DNA from: Cyanobacteria bacterium CG_2015-22_32_23
GTDB taxonomy: Bacteria; Cyanobacteriota; Cyanobacteriia; Cyanobacteriales; Cyanobacteriaceae
DNA: 57,380 bases
NCBI GenBank assembly: GCA_009993045.1
Contig: JAACUG010000092.1
Location: 1 to 57,380, forward strand
Direction: 5' to 3'
Shown here: piece after piece, positions 18,845 to 27,826 of the stretch
Layout: the number at the start of each line of letters is the position of its first letter
Numbering within the stretch: position 1 is the first letter of the stretch
Notes under the pieces: model-generated
The model's database searches: none
The model's input: the letters and a program-made list of their open reading frames with translations, nothing else
What the model was told of the DNA's origin: nothing
Program-made: the position numbers and the translations under genes

Positions 18845-20365
18845 TTATTCATCAAAAAGATTACTAAGGCGCTCAACTTCATTTTGAGTTGTGTACATAG
18901 GTGTACCAGCTAAGATACCCGTAACATTACGGAAAGGATGTCCAATGTGCATACCATTGTGATCAATCGTAAATTCTCGAATATCTTTATCATGCATTGA
19001 GCCTCGCATTTTTAATACAGTTATACCTCGACGCATTTCGCCGTACATTTCTACATAACGCAGTAAAATAATTGAGTCGGTAATAGTAGAAATATGTGCT
19101 TCTGTAATAGATGAGCCTCCTAATAAAGTAGGGGTTGTTGAAGTAAATAAACCGCCTATTTCCTGTTGTTTGATAAAGGAAGTTAAACCAATAATAAATT
19201 CTCGGAAACCCTTAAGGTTAGAAACCCTTTCCAAAGCGGAAAGACTATCTACTGCTACTCGATTAGGTTTAAATTCTTTGATAGTTTGTTTCATGTTGAT
19301 TAAATGATTTTCTAAACCAGTAGTTTCAGGATAACGACAAACAACTTTTAATTTGCCTTCTTTCTCCATTTTTTGAAAATCAACACCCCAACCGGTGGCA
19401 TTTCTGAACAATTGTTCTCTACTTTCTTCAAAAGCAAACACTAAACAACGCTCATTATTTTGTACTCCTCCTGCCATAAATTCTGTTACCATCAAAGTTT
19501 TTCCTGTGCCTGTTGCACCCGATACCAAAATAATCGAATCACGGAAAAAGCCTCCACCACACATTTTATCTAATTGATCACTACCTGAAGTTATACGAAT
19601 GTTAGAAGAATGTTGCTCTAATTCAATAGCCGATAAAGGTATAATTACCATACCTTGACCCGGAATAATTGTAAAAGGATATTCCCCTTTTTGATGATTA
19701 GTACCACGATATTTAAGAATTTCAATAGTGCGACGACGTTTCTCATCATTTAAGACGTTACGCAAAATAACCACATTATCAGCTACAAATTCTTCTACCC
19801 CATAACGACTAATCTCACCATATTCTTGAGTACGTTCAGCCGTCATAATCGCTGTTACACCCAGCTCCCTTAACGCCGAAGCCAATCTAAATAAATCATT
19901 TCTCACCTGTGCGCTATCCGCTAAATGGCTAAAAATCGCCCCTAAAGAATCTAAGGATACTCGCTTTGCAGAATATTTCCGAATGGCATATTCAATTCTC
20001 GCAATTAAAGCGCCTAAATCATATTCTCCTGTAACCATCGGTCTTTCACCCGGTTGAGGAGAAGCATCTACAAAAGCCCATTGTCTGTTTTCTTCCCATT
20101 CTCTTATTTTCCACCCAAAACCTGACATATTGCGTCTAATGGCTTTAGGTGGTTCTTCAAAAGTTACAAATACACCATTTTCTCCCCTTTTAATTCCCTC
20201 TACTAAAAATTGCGAAGCAAATACAGTTTTAGAACTTCCTGCCGTGCCTGAAACGAGAGTTGCCCTACCTTTTGGTAATCCACCTTCAGCTAAAAAGTCA
20301 AATCCGGGTATTCCCGTTTCTAGTTTTTCTATATAGTCAATATCTAATTCTGCTTCTTGACTCAT
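18845..20365 (-). CDS. kaiC: KaiC-family clock ATPase, probably KaiC3 type
   Basis: A 506-residue double-RecA protein. CI has Walker A at residues 40-47 (GTAGSSKT) and the catalytic Glu pair in VTFEEPP. CII has GATGTGKT and the pair in FAFEESRE. The CII phosphorylation sites are kept as neighbouring Ser426-Thr427 in AHISTITD, so autokinase activity is plausible. The extreme C-terminus (YTTQNEVERLSNLFDE) differs from the KaiA-binding tail of canonical KaiC1, and no kaiA or kaiB lies nearby. I therefore read it as the non-standard KaiC3 type, which in Synechocystis modulates the main oscillator. Residue 45 in the CI Walker A is Ser, not Gly. Confidence 0.87.
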   Translation of the reverse strand: MSQEAELDIDYIEKLETGIPGFDFLAEGGLPKGRATLVSGTAGSSKTVFASQFLVEGIKRGENGVFVTFEEPPKAIRRNMSGFGWKIREWEENRQWAFVDASPQPGERPMVTGEYDLGALIARIEYAIRKYSAKRVSLDSLGAIFSHLADSAQVRNDLFRLASALRELGVTAIMTAERTQEYGEISRYGVEEFVADNVVILRNVLNDEKRRRTIEILKYRGTNHQKGEYPFTIIPGQGMVIIPLSAIELEQHSSNIRITSGSDQLDKMCGGGFFRDSIILVSGATGTGKTLMVTEFMAGGVQNNERCLVFAFEESREQLFRNATGWGVDFQKMEKEGKLKVVCRYPETTGLENHLINMKQTIKEFKPNRVAVDSLSALERVSNLKGFREFIIGLTSFIKQQEIGGLFTSTTPTLLGGSSITEAHISTITDSIILLRYVEMYGEMRRGITVLKMRGSMHDKDIREFTIDHNGMHIGHPFRNVTGILAGTPMYTTQNEVERLSNLFDE

Positions 20366-20501
20366 TCATTTTCTCTCTATAATTCGCACCAACAATATTA
20401 TATTATCTAGTGTTATTTCTGGCGATGCAAGTTTATTCTTTATTAGGAGATAGGAGAGAGAAGTAATGAGTAATGAGTAATTCTTCAAGGATAGGAGATA
20501 A

Positions 20502-20663
20502 AAGGAAACGGGGAGATAGAAATTTATTTATCTTTGCCCTTTAATAGAAATTAGAAAGAAAACGAAGAGTTATCAACTATAAGGAAATGGGGAGTTAGAA
20601 ATTTATTTATCTTTCTTTGCCCTTTAATAGAAATTAGAAAGAAAACGAGGAGTTATCAATTAT
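20502..20663. repeat. Direct tandem duplication (79 + 83 bp) upstream of the ADP-ribosylglycohydrolase gene
   Basis: Copy 1 (20502-20580) and copy 2 (20581-20663) abut exactly, both beginning AAGGAAA and ending in TTATCAA(C/T)TAT. Copy 2 carries one extra TCTT. The ribosome site GAGGAG of the following gene lies in copy 2; the matching place in copy 1 reads GAAGAG. A short TAATGAG heptamer pair sits just upstream at about 20465-20480. This occupies most of the kaiC-divergent gap. Confidence 0.9.
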
Positions 20664-21726
20664 GATGAAAAATCCCATCAAAGGACTTTTGTTAGGTACA
20701 GCCGTAGGTGATTCTGTGGGTTTACCCGCCGAAGGAATATCGAGAAGACGTAATCAAAAGATTTTTCGAGGAAAATGGCATCAAAGATTAATCTTCGGTT
20801 ATGGAATGATTAGCGATGATACAGAGCATACTATATTTGTCGCTCAATGTCTTATTGCCTGTGGTGATAGGGAAGATATTTTTGTCAAAAGATTTTCTTG
20901 GTGTCTCAAATGGTGGTTATTATCATTACCTGCTGGAGTTGGTTTAGCTACTTTAAAATCTATTATTCGATTATGGTTAGGGTTTTCTCCTGATAAAAGT
21001 GGGGTATATTCCGCAGGAAATGGTGCAGCCATGCGTTGTGCCGTTATAGGTGCTTATTTTGCCCATAATTTGCCTAAATTAGACATTTTTCTCACATTAT
21101 CCACTAAAATAACCCACAGTGATCCTCGTGCTTTAATTGGTGCAAAAGCGATCGCCTATATTACAGCATGGATTGTTAGAGAAGATTTAAAGGAATGTCC
21201 AGATATTGACGAATTAGAAGTAATTTTAAGATTAGTTGAGGATAAAGAAGAAGAATGGCTAAATTTAACTAATCAATTGCTTTATGCCTTAAAACAAGGG
21301 TTATCCGTAGCAGAATTTGCCGAATTAATGGGACAAGAAAAAGGTATTTCTGGTTATGTATATACAACAGTTTCTATAGCAATTTATGCTTGGTATCAAC
21401 ATTTTGGCAATTTTAGAGATGCTTTAGAAGCAGTTTTTAATTGTGGTGGTGATACAGATACCACAGGAGCAATTACAGGAGCTTTATGTGGTGCAACCAC
21501 TGGAGAATTAAATATTCCGCAACCATGGCTGAAAAAAATCTCTGATTTTCCTCGAAATAGCGAACTATTAATCAAAATTGCTGATAAATTAACAGAAAAT
21601 ATTAATAATCAATATCAAAAAAACACTCCCGTTAGTTATGGTTGGTGGTGGATATTGCCAAGAAATTTCGTCTTTTTAATAGTAGTTTTAATTCATGGAT
21701 TTCGGCGTTTATTACCGCCTTTTTAA
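20662..21726 (+). CDS. ADP-ribosylglycohydrolase family protein
   Basis: A 354-residue protein of the DraG/ARH fold, which removes ADP-ribose from proteins or related substrates using two metal ions. Visible ligands are in SDDTEHT (residues about 52-58) and in the C-terminal GGDTDTTGAI; the N-terminal GLLLGTAVGDSVGLPAE is typical. A hydrophobic segment near the C-terminus (FVFLIVVLIHGF) suggests membrane association, unusual for classical DraG. GAGGAG lies eight bases before the ATG; the second Met is also possible. The gene ends seven bases from the convergent pentapeptide gene. The substrate is unknown. Confidence 0.85.
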   Translation: MMKNPIKGLLLGTAVGDSVGLPAEGISRRRNQKIFRGKWHQRLIFGYGMISDDTEHTIFVAQCLIACGDREDIFVKRFSWCLKWWLLSLPAGVGLATLKSIIRLWLGFSPDKSGVYSAGNGAAMRCAVIGAYFAHNLPKLDIFLTLSTKITHSDPRALIGAKAIAYITAWIVREDLKECPDIDELEVILRLVEDKEEEWLNLTNQLLYALKQGLSVAEFAELMGQEKGISGYVYTTVSIAIYAWYQHFGNFRDALEAVFNCGGDTDTTGAITGALCGATTGELNIPQPWLKKISDFPRNSELLIKIADKLTENINNQYQKNTPVSYGWWWILPRNFVFLIVVLIHGFRRLLPPF

Positions 21727-21733
21727 TCATTTT

Positions 21734-22738
21734 CTACAAATAAATTTTACCATCTGGCATAGTTACACCATCTAAAATAGCTTCGGATAAATTTACTCCC
21801 GATAAATCCGCATCTCGCAGACTTGCACCCGTTAAGTTTGTGTTTTTCAAAATTGCACCATTAAGACAAGCACCCCATAAATAAGCACCATGTAAGTTTG
21901 CATCGGTTAAATCCGCCCCCGTCAGATTTGCTAAATTCAAATTAGAAAAGCTCAAATCCGCTCCTCTCAAATCAGTTTCAGTTAGATTACTTTTCATGAA
22001 ATTTCCTTGAATAATCTGCGCCCCTCTCATTTGTACTTGTTGTAACTGAGCGTTATTCAAATTAGCTTTAGTTAAAATACTTCGACGTAATATCGCATTA
22101 CTTAAATTACTACCTGAAAGATTACTATTTTGTAATTTTGCACCGCTCATTTTAGCTTCTGTTAAATCTAAAGCACTAAAGTTACAACCTTGTAAATCTA
22201 AACCGTTAAGAAATGCACCTTTCAACTTAATACCTTGTAATTTTGCCCCTTGTAAGTTTGCACCGCTTAATCTAGCATGGTTTAAATTAGTCCAGTTTAA
22301 GTTTGCACCCTGTAAATTTGCCCCTCTTAAATTGATACCATCTAAATTTGCACCACAAAGATTAACATTGGGTAAATTCGCCATATATAAGCTAACCCAT
22401 GTCAAAATTGCACCGCTTAAAGTTGCACCTTCAAGATTAACTTTATGTAATTGCGCACCATGTAAATCTGCTTTCGTTAAATCCGCTTCCATTAATAAAG
22501 ATTCTTTTAACTTAACAAAACTTAAATTTGCACCATATAAAAAAGCTCCTCGTAAATCGGATTTTATCAGAAAACATCGCTCTAAATTTGACCATGCTAA
22601 ATGTGCATCCGTTAGTTTAGAATCTGATAAATTTGAGTTACTTAATTTCATGCCACTTAAGTTACTTTTACTGAGATTACTATGACGAAAATCTCTATCC
22701 CCTTGTCTATATCGTTTCAGTATATCATTGATTATCAT
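21734..22738 (-). CDS. Pentapeptide-repeat protein
   Basis: The 334-residue protein is almost wholly made of pentapeptide repeats of the A(D/N)Lxx form (for example GANLQGANLNWTNLNHARL), which fold into a right-handed quadrilateral beta-helix. The N-terminal cap IINDILKRYRQGDRDF is shared with the pentapeptide protein at 31289, including the pattern ILKxY-x-x-G-x-R. There is no signal peptide. Biochemical function of most such proteins is unknown; some mimic DNA, but nothing here points to that. Confidence 0.9.
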   Translation of the reverse strand: MIINDILKRYRQGDRDFRHSNLSKSNLSGMKLSNSNLSDSKLTDAHLAWSNLERCFLIKSDLRGAFLYGANLSFVKLKESLLMEADLTKADLHGAQLHKVNLEGATLSGAILTWVSLYMANLPNVNLCGANLDGINLRGANLQGANLNWTNLNHARLSGANLQGAKLQGIKLKGAFLNGLDLQGCNFSALDLTEAKMSGAKLQNSNLSGSNLSNAILRRSILTKANLNNAQLQQVQMRGAQIIQGNFMKSNLTETDLRGADLSFSNLNLANLTGADLTDANLHGAYLWGACLNGAILKNTNLTGASLRDADLSGVNLSEAILDGVTMPDGKIYL

Positions 22739-22929
22739 GATCTTTAATCCTAAAAATTTATTAAAAATTAACTAATTACTATTAACAATTTATGGTTAAA
22801 AAAAATTATATTTCTATATTATATTTCTTATTTTTCTTCTTTTTACTAAAACTTAATAAATTATTAATAAATGTATTTAAAATTTATGTTTGTTCATATA
22901 AATATATATTCTTTCTCTCCTAATTACCT

Positions 22930-24051
22930 ATGACAGATTTAGTTTTTATTGGTGGTGGTCATAGTCATGCGATCGCCTTAAAGTTATGGGGCAAAAAACC
23001 ATTATTAGGTATAAATATAACCTTGATTAGTAATGTTAAAAATACTCCTTATTCGGGAATGTTACCAGCTTATTTAGCAGGTTATTATAGTTATCAAGAA
23101 AGCCATATTAATTTAGAAAAACTATGTCAATTTGCCAGAATAAATTTAATTATTGATGAAGTAATAAATATAGATTGTCAAAACAAAAAAATAATGTGTA
23201 AATCGGGGGAAAAAGTTAACTTTGATTTACTCTCTATTGATATTGGTAGTAATCCTAAAATTAGTAATATTGAAGGAGCAAATTTATACGGAATACCAGC
23301 GAAACCAGTTCCGTTTTTATTAGAAAAATGGCAAGAAATTATTAAAAATAGTCAAGAAAATAACTTAGAGAATTTAATTTTAACATTTATAGGAGGAGGA
23401 GCAGGAGGAGTAGAATTAGCTATTAATACCCACAAAAGATTAACTAAGATTTTATCTCCAGAAAAATTAACTATTAATTTAATACATAAAGGAAATAGAA
23501 TTTTAGGAAATCATAATGAATGGGTAAGTTATAAATTAATGGACATTCTTATAAACAAAAATATTAATATTTATCTAAATTCCACAGTTAAAACTATCAA
23601 AAAAGAAGAAGTAATTTTAACATCAGGAAAACAAATTATCTCAAACTATCATTTTTTAGTGACAGAAGCATCCGCACCTTTATGGTTAAAAAATAGCTCA
23701 ATTATGACAGATGAAAATGGTTTTATTTTAATTAAAAATACCTTACAAAGTATCAATTATGATTTTATTTTTGCCACTGGAGATATTGCTAATATGATTA
23801 ATTATCCTCACCCAAAAGCAGGAGTTTTTGCCGTAAAACAAGGATTACCTTTATATGAAAATATCTGTAATTTATTAAACCATAAATCATTAAAATGTCA
23901 TTATCCCCAAAAATATTATCTAAATCTGATTGGTATTAGTGACGAAACCGCCGTTGCTAGTTGGGGTTATTTTAGCTGGGAATCCCCATTATTATGGTAC
24001 TTTAAAAAATACTTAGACACTGCATTTATGAAACAATTTACTGAACTATAA
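22930..24051 (+). CDS. FAD/NAD(P)H oxidoreductase matching the N-terminal half of cyanobacterial SelD fusions
   Basis: A 373-residue flavoprotein with an N-terminal dinucleotide fold (FIGGGHSHAIAL), the family-typical NTPYSGMLPAYLAGYYSY, a second nucleotide fold (FIGGGAGGVELA) and the FAD-contact motif FATGDIANM. It resembles the NADH dehydrogenase-like domain that many cyanobacteria carry fused to selenide, water dikinase (SelD). Here the frame ends at KQFTEL, about where the SelD domain would begin, and no SelD sequence is visible in the 145 bases that follow. It therefore looks like a stand-alone version. Electron donor and acceptor are not known. Confidence 0.8.
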   Translation: MTDLVFIGGGHSHAIALKLWGKKPLLGINITLISNVKNTPYSGMLPAYLAGYYSYQESHINLEKLCQFARINLIIDEVINIDCQNKKIMCKSGEKVNFDLLSIDIGSNPKISNIEGANLYGIPAKPVPFLLEKWQEIIKNSQENNLENLILTFIGGGAGGVELAINTHKRLTKILSPEKLTINLIHKGNRILGNHNEWVSYKLMDILINKNINIYLNSTVKTIKKEEVILTSGKQIISNYHFLVTEASAPLWLKNSSIMTDENGFILIKNTLQSINYDFIFATGDIANMINYPHPKAGVFAVKQGLPLYENICNLLNHKSLKCHYPQKYYLNLIGISDETAVASWGYFSWESPLLWYFKKYLDTAFMKQFTEL

Positions 24052-24196
24052 AGGTGAATTAGGAAAAAATTAAAAGATTGAATCCCCTTTAATTAAGCTA
24101 GAATTAAAACCATATATTAGCTAACTAATAATAGTCTTTAATACTAAGTAAAAATACTTAACTTAAATTTGCGTAAACCATCAGAGGTAAGATTAG

Positions 24197-27100
24197 ATGA
24201 CTCAGACTTCACCACAACAACCAAACCAAGAAAAAAATATCGACATTAAAAACAATAATTCATCGAGTATGAATGGAGTGGCGAATAACTCTCAAAAATC
24301 ATTTCCGAATAATAACGGTAAACCATCCGTAAAAAAAGATCAAGAGACAGGTGTTATTCCTTGGTGGCAAAATAAAAGTCTGAGGTTTAAAATGACTACC
24401 ACCGCCATTACTTTAGGTGTAGTACCGATTATTGTGGTAGGTACAATTATATCTATTGCCGTTAATAGTTCTTTCCGTGCCAAAATTGAAAAAAGTGAAA
24501 GAGGAGAAACAAGATTTATCTCTGACACAATGGTATCAAAACTTAATGAGACTTACTTAGATGTAAAAAGCATGGCTGAGTCTTTTCCCGAATCGGCAGA
24601 TTTTCTCAATAGAAATACCGTAAAATTAACAGAACAACTTAACGTTATCAAAAATACTTATCAGTTTTATGATAGCGTGGCATTATTTGATAGTCAAGGA
24701 AATGTCATTGCTCAAACCGAAGGAAAACCTTTAGAAAATCATTTAAACCGTAGTTATTTTCAAGAAGCCATCAAAAATAACGGTATCAGTATTAGTCAAC
24801 CTCTTATCTCTAAAGTTGATAATGTTTTTTCTATTTATGTTGTCTCCATTATTCAAAATCCCCAGACAAAAGAAAGATTAGGTTTTTTACGTTTGCGGAT
24901 ACCTGTAGCTAAATTAGGACAAGTTTTGACAGATGCTTATAAAGGGGAAGGAAAATCAGTTTATCTAACCGATGGTGAGAATAAATTATTCTTTTCCACT
25001 CAAGGAGAATTTCAAAACGGAAAATTAACCAGTGGAGAAAAAGCAAATACTGAAACCATTAAATCTGTCAACATCAATGAAGTTTTTAAAAACCTAAAAT
25101 GGGAAAAAGAAACAGAAGAAGCACAAAGTTTTATTGATTATAATCAAGTACAGAAAAAACAACAATTAATCGCTTATCAACCAGTTAAAACCGAATTAGA
25201 TAAAATTAACTTAGGTTGGACTGTACTTATATCTGAAGATGTAGATATAGCATTAGCACCCGTTAACCGCATTTTAAGTTACATTTTCTTCGGTATCGTA
25301 GTTTCAGGTGCAGTGGTAGGTTATATCGCTTATCTTTTAGCACAACAACTCATCAATCCCCTAGAAAAAACCGCTAAAACCATTAAAAAAATTAGTGAAG
25401 GAGATTTAGACGTAGAAGTAGAAGTCATTGGTAACGATGAAATTGCCGTTTTAGGTAAAAATATCAACGAAATGACAACCCAATTAAGAAGCCTTGTTAT
25501 TGAGCAACAATTATTTGCCAGTCAATCTACTTTATTAAAAAATATTACCTTAGAAATGACTAAGGCTTTTAACGTCAATCAAGTATTTGAAATCGCCGTC
25601 ACCGAAATTCGACAAGCCTTACAATCAGATCGAGTCATAGTCTATAGTTTTGATGAAACTTGGAAGGGTACAGTTATCGCCGAATCTGTCGATAGAAACT
25701 ACCCGAAAGCCCTAGGTGCCCAAATTCTTGATCCTTGTTTCGCAGGTAACTATGTCGATAAATATGTAAAAGGTAGAGTACAAGCAACCCCTGACATCTA
25801 TAAAGCAGGGTTAACCGACTGTCATTTACAACAATTAGAGCCTTTTGCCGTCAAAGCGAATTTAGTCGCACCAGTTATTGTAGAGGGTAAACTACTTGGT
25901 TTATTAATCGCCCATCAATGTTCATCTCCTCGTAACTGGCAAAGTGGAGAAATTGACTTTTTCATGCAAACTGCCACCCAAATGGGGCCAGCCTTAGAAA
26001 GAGTAATCTTGTTACAAAATCAGCAGTTAGATAGTTTCTTATCAGGAAAACTAAAAGATATAAGTTTCAAAATTGCCGAATCTTTAACTCAAGAGAAAAT
26101 TTTTGAAGTAGCCACAGAAATGGCTAGGGAAGCATTAAGATCTAGTCGAGTAATCATCTATCAGTTTGACGAAGATTGGAAAGGTACTATTATTGTTGAA
26201 TCTGTAGATCCTCAATATCCTAAAGCATTAGGAGCAAATATCAAAGATCCTTGTTTTGCTGATAAATATGTGGACAAATATAAACAAGGTAGAGTACAAG
26301 CGACTAATAACATTTATACCGCAGGATTAACTAGCTGTCATATACAACAATTAGAGCCTTTTGCCGTTAAAGCTAATTTAGTTACTCCTATTATTGTGGA
26401 AAATAATTTATTAGGATTACTTATCTCTCATCAATGTGACGCACCCCGACAATGGACAGAATCTGAATGTACTTTCTTATCTCAACTTGCCACCCAAATT
26501 GGCCCAGCCTTAGAAAGAATACAACTATTGAGCAAACAACAAGCATCGGAGTTAGAGCAAAGAAAAGCAAAAGAAACCATCCAACAACGAGCCTTAGAAT
26601 TATTGATGCAAGTTGATCCTGTTTCGAGCGGTGATTTAACTATTCGAGCCAGTGTCACAGAAGATGAAATAGGTACTATTGCTGACTCTTACAATGCGAC
26701 TATCGAAAGTTTAAGAAAAATTGTAACCCAAGTACAAGGCGGTACAAGAGCTGTAACTGAAGTTATTATTGAGCAAGAAGGTTTTGTCGATAATTTAGCT
26801 ACAGAGGTTATTCGTCAAGCGGAAGACATCAATGTCGCCCTTGAAAAGATACAAACTTTAGCCTTTAGTGCGCGTACTGTCTTAGATAATGCAGAAGAAG
26901 CAGAACAAGCAGTAAAACGAGCTAATCAAAGTGTAGAAGAAGGAGAAGTAGCCATGAATCGTACGGTGGACGGTATTCTTGCTATTCGAGAAACCGTAGC
27001 CGAAACAGCGAAAAAAGTTAAACGATTAGGAGAATCAACTCAGAAAATTTCTAAAGTAGTTAACCTCATTGGTAGTTTTGCCGATCAAACGAACCTTTTA

Positions 27101-27565
27101 GCGTTAAATGCTTCCATTGAGGCGGCTCACGCAGGAGAAGAAGGACGAGGTTTTGCGGTGGTAGCCGAAGAAGTTAGATCCCTTGCCCGTCAATCAGCCG
27201 ACGCAACGGCGGAAATTGAAAAAGTGGTAGCTGAAATTCAGGAAGAAACTAACGAGGTAGTTAAAGCGATGGAATCTGGTACAGAGCAAGTTGTAGAAGG
27301 TACAAGATTGGTAGAAGAAACCCGCGCCTCTTTGACTAATATTACCGCCGCTTCTGCTCAAATTAACCAGTTAGTTGCAGCGATCGCCACCGCCGCCGCC
27401 GAGCAGTCTCAAACCTCTGATGACATTACTGAAACTATGTCCGATGTAGCAGGAATCTCTAACGATACTTCTAACACTGTACAAAAAGTATCTCGTAGTT
27501 TCAGAAAACTATTAAAAGTATCCGAAAACTTAGAACAAAGTGTTAGTAAATTTAAAGTCAATTAA
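24197..27565 (+). CDS. Phototaxis-type chemoreceptor with two DXCF cyanobacteriochrome GAF domains (PixJ-like)
   Basis: A 1122-residue receptor: polar N-terminus, TM1 near residues 68-90, an extracytoplasmic Cache-like region, TM2 near 358-381, HAMP, GAF1 (about 450-610), GAF2 (about 625-780), a second HAMP-like unit ([19 protein letters not shown]) and a chemotaxis signalling domain with the hairpin tip around 955-1000 ([20 protein letters not shown]). GAF1 has DPCF (Cys514) and CH (Cys542); GAF2 has DPCF (Cys686) and CH (Cys714). This is the two-cysteine set that binds a linear tetrapyrrole in DXCF cyanobacteriochromes, which usually sense blue/green or violet light. No pixG/H/I/L genes are adjacent. 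Confidence 0.85.
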   Translation: MTQTSPQQPNQEKNIDIKNNNSSSMNGVANNSQKSFPNNNGKPSVKKDQETGVIPWWQNKSLRFKMTTTAITLGVVPIIVVGTIISIAVNSSFRAKIEKSERGETRFISDTMVSKLNETYLDVKSMAESFPESADFLNRNTVKLTEQLNVIKNTYQFYDSVALFDSQGNVIAQTEGKPLENHLNRSYFQEAIKNNGISISQPLISKVDNVFSIYVVSIIQNPQTKERLGFLRLRIPVAKLGQVLTDAYKGEGKSVYLTDGENKLFFSTQGEFQNGKLTSGEKANTETIKSVNINEVFKNLKWEKETEEAQSFIDYNQVQKKQQLIAYQPVKTELDKINLGWTVLISEDVDIALAPVNRILSYIFFGIVVSGAVVGYIAYLLAQQLINPLEKTAKTIKKISEGDLDVEVEVIGNDEIAVLGKNINEMTTQLRSLVIEQQLFASQSTLLKNITLEMTKAFNVNQVFEIAVTEIRQALQSDRVIVYSFDETWKGTVIAESVDRNYPKALGAQILDPCFAGNYVDKYVKGRVQATPDIYKAGLTDCHLQQLEPFAVKANLVAPVIVEGKLLGLLIAHQCSSPRNWQSGEIDFFMQTATQMGPALERVILLQNQQLDSFLSGKLKDISFKIAESLTQEKIFEVATEMAREALRSSRVIIYQFDEDWKGTIIVESVDPQYPKALGANIKDPCFADKYVDKYKQGRVQATNNIYTAGLTSCHIQQLEPFAVKANLVTPIIVENNLLGLLISHQCDAPRQWTESECTFLSQLATQIGPALERIQLLSKQQASELEQRKAKETIQQRALELLMQVDPVSSGDLTIRASVTEDEIGTIADSYNATIESLRKIVTQVQGGTRAVTEVIIEQEGFVDNLATEVIRQAEDINVALEKIQTLAFSARTVLDNAEEAEQAVKRANQSVEEGEVAMNRTVDGILAIRETVAETAKKVKRLGESTQKISKVVNLIGSFADQTNLLALNASIEAAHAGEEGRGFAVVAEEVRSLARQSADATAEIEKVVAEIQEETNEVVKAMESGTEQVVEGTRLVEETRASLTNITAASAQINQLVAAIATAAAEQSQTSDDITETMSDVAGISNDTSNTVQKVSRSFRKLLKVSENLEQSVSKFKVN

Positions 27566-27575
27566 ACATCCTTAT

Positions 27576-27758
27576 AGCCTCCAATTTTGGGGAATAAAAA
27601 GGAGATTCGCCCCCAGCCCCCAATTTTGGGGAATAAAAAGGGAGATTCGCCCCCCAGCCCCCAAGTTTGGGGAGTAAAAAGGGAGATTCGCCCCCCAGCC
27701 CCCAATTTTGGGGAATAAAAAGGAGATTCGCCCCCCAGCCCCCAAGTTTGGGGGAGTC
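27576..27758. repeat. Tandem 39-41 bp repeats with hairpin cores
   Basis: Four full units and one partial, starting at 27576, 27615, 27656, 27697 and 27737. Each holds a CCCCAA...TTGGGG stem and the segment GGGAGATTCGCC. The array fills nearly the whole gap between the two chemoreceptor genes. The self-complementary cores could end or slow transcription from the first gene. GC content is far higher than in the neighbourhood. Confidence 0.92.
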
Positions 27759-27826
27759 AATTTTAAAGATCCCATTATTGAGGATTTAGGAACAAAATTA
27801 CTAATTACTAATTATCATTTATTACC

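Noticed and set aside
20662-21726. A full ADP-ribosylation toxin system or defence island
   Set aside because: Only the hydrolase is present; neither a transferase nor defence genes lie nearby.
22332-22685. Plus-strand frame of 117 codons
   Set aside because: It is a by-product of the periodic pentapeptide-repeat gene on the other strand.
27572-27775. Minus-strand reading frame of 67 codons rich in Gly, Pro, Asn and Leu
   Set aside because: It is produced by translating the 40-bp tandem repeats; the period and hairpin cores explain it, and there is no ribosome site.
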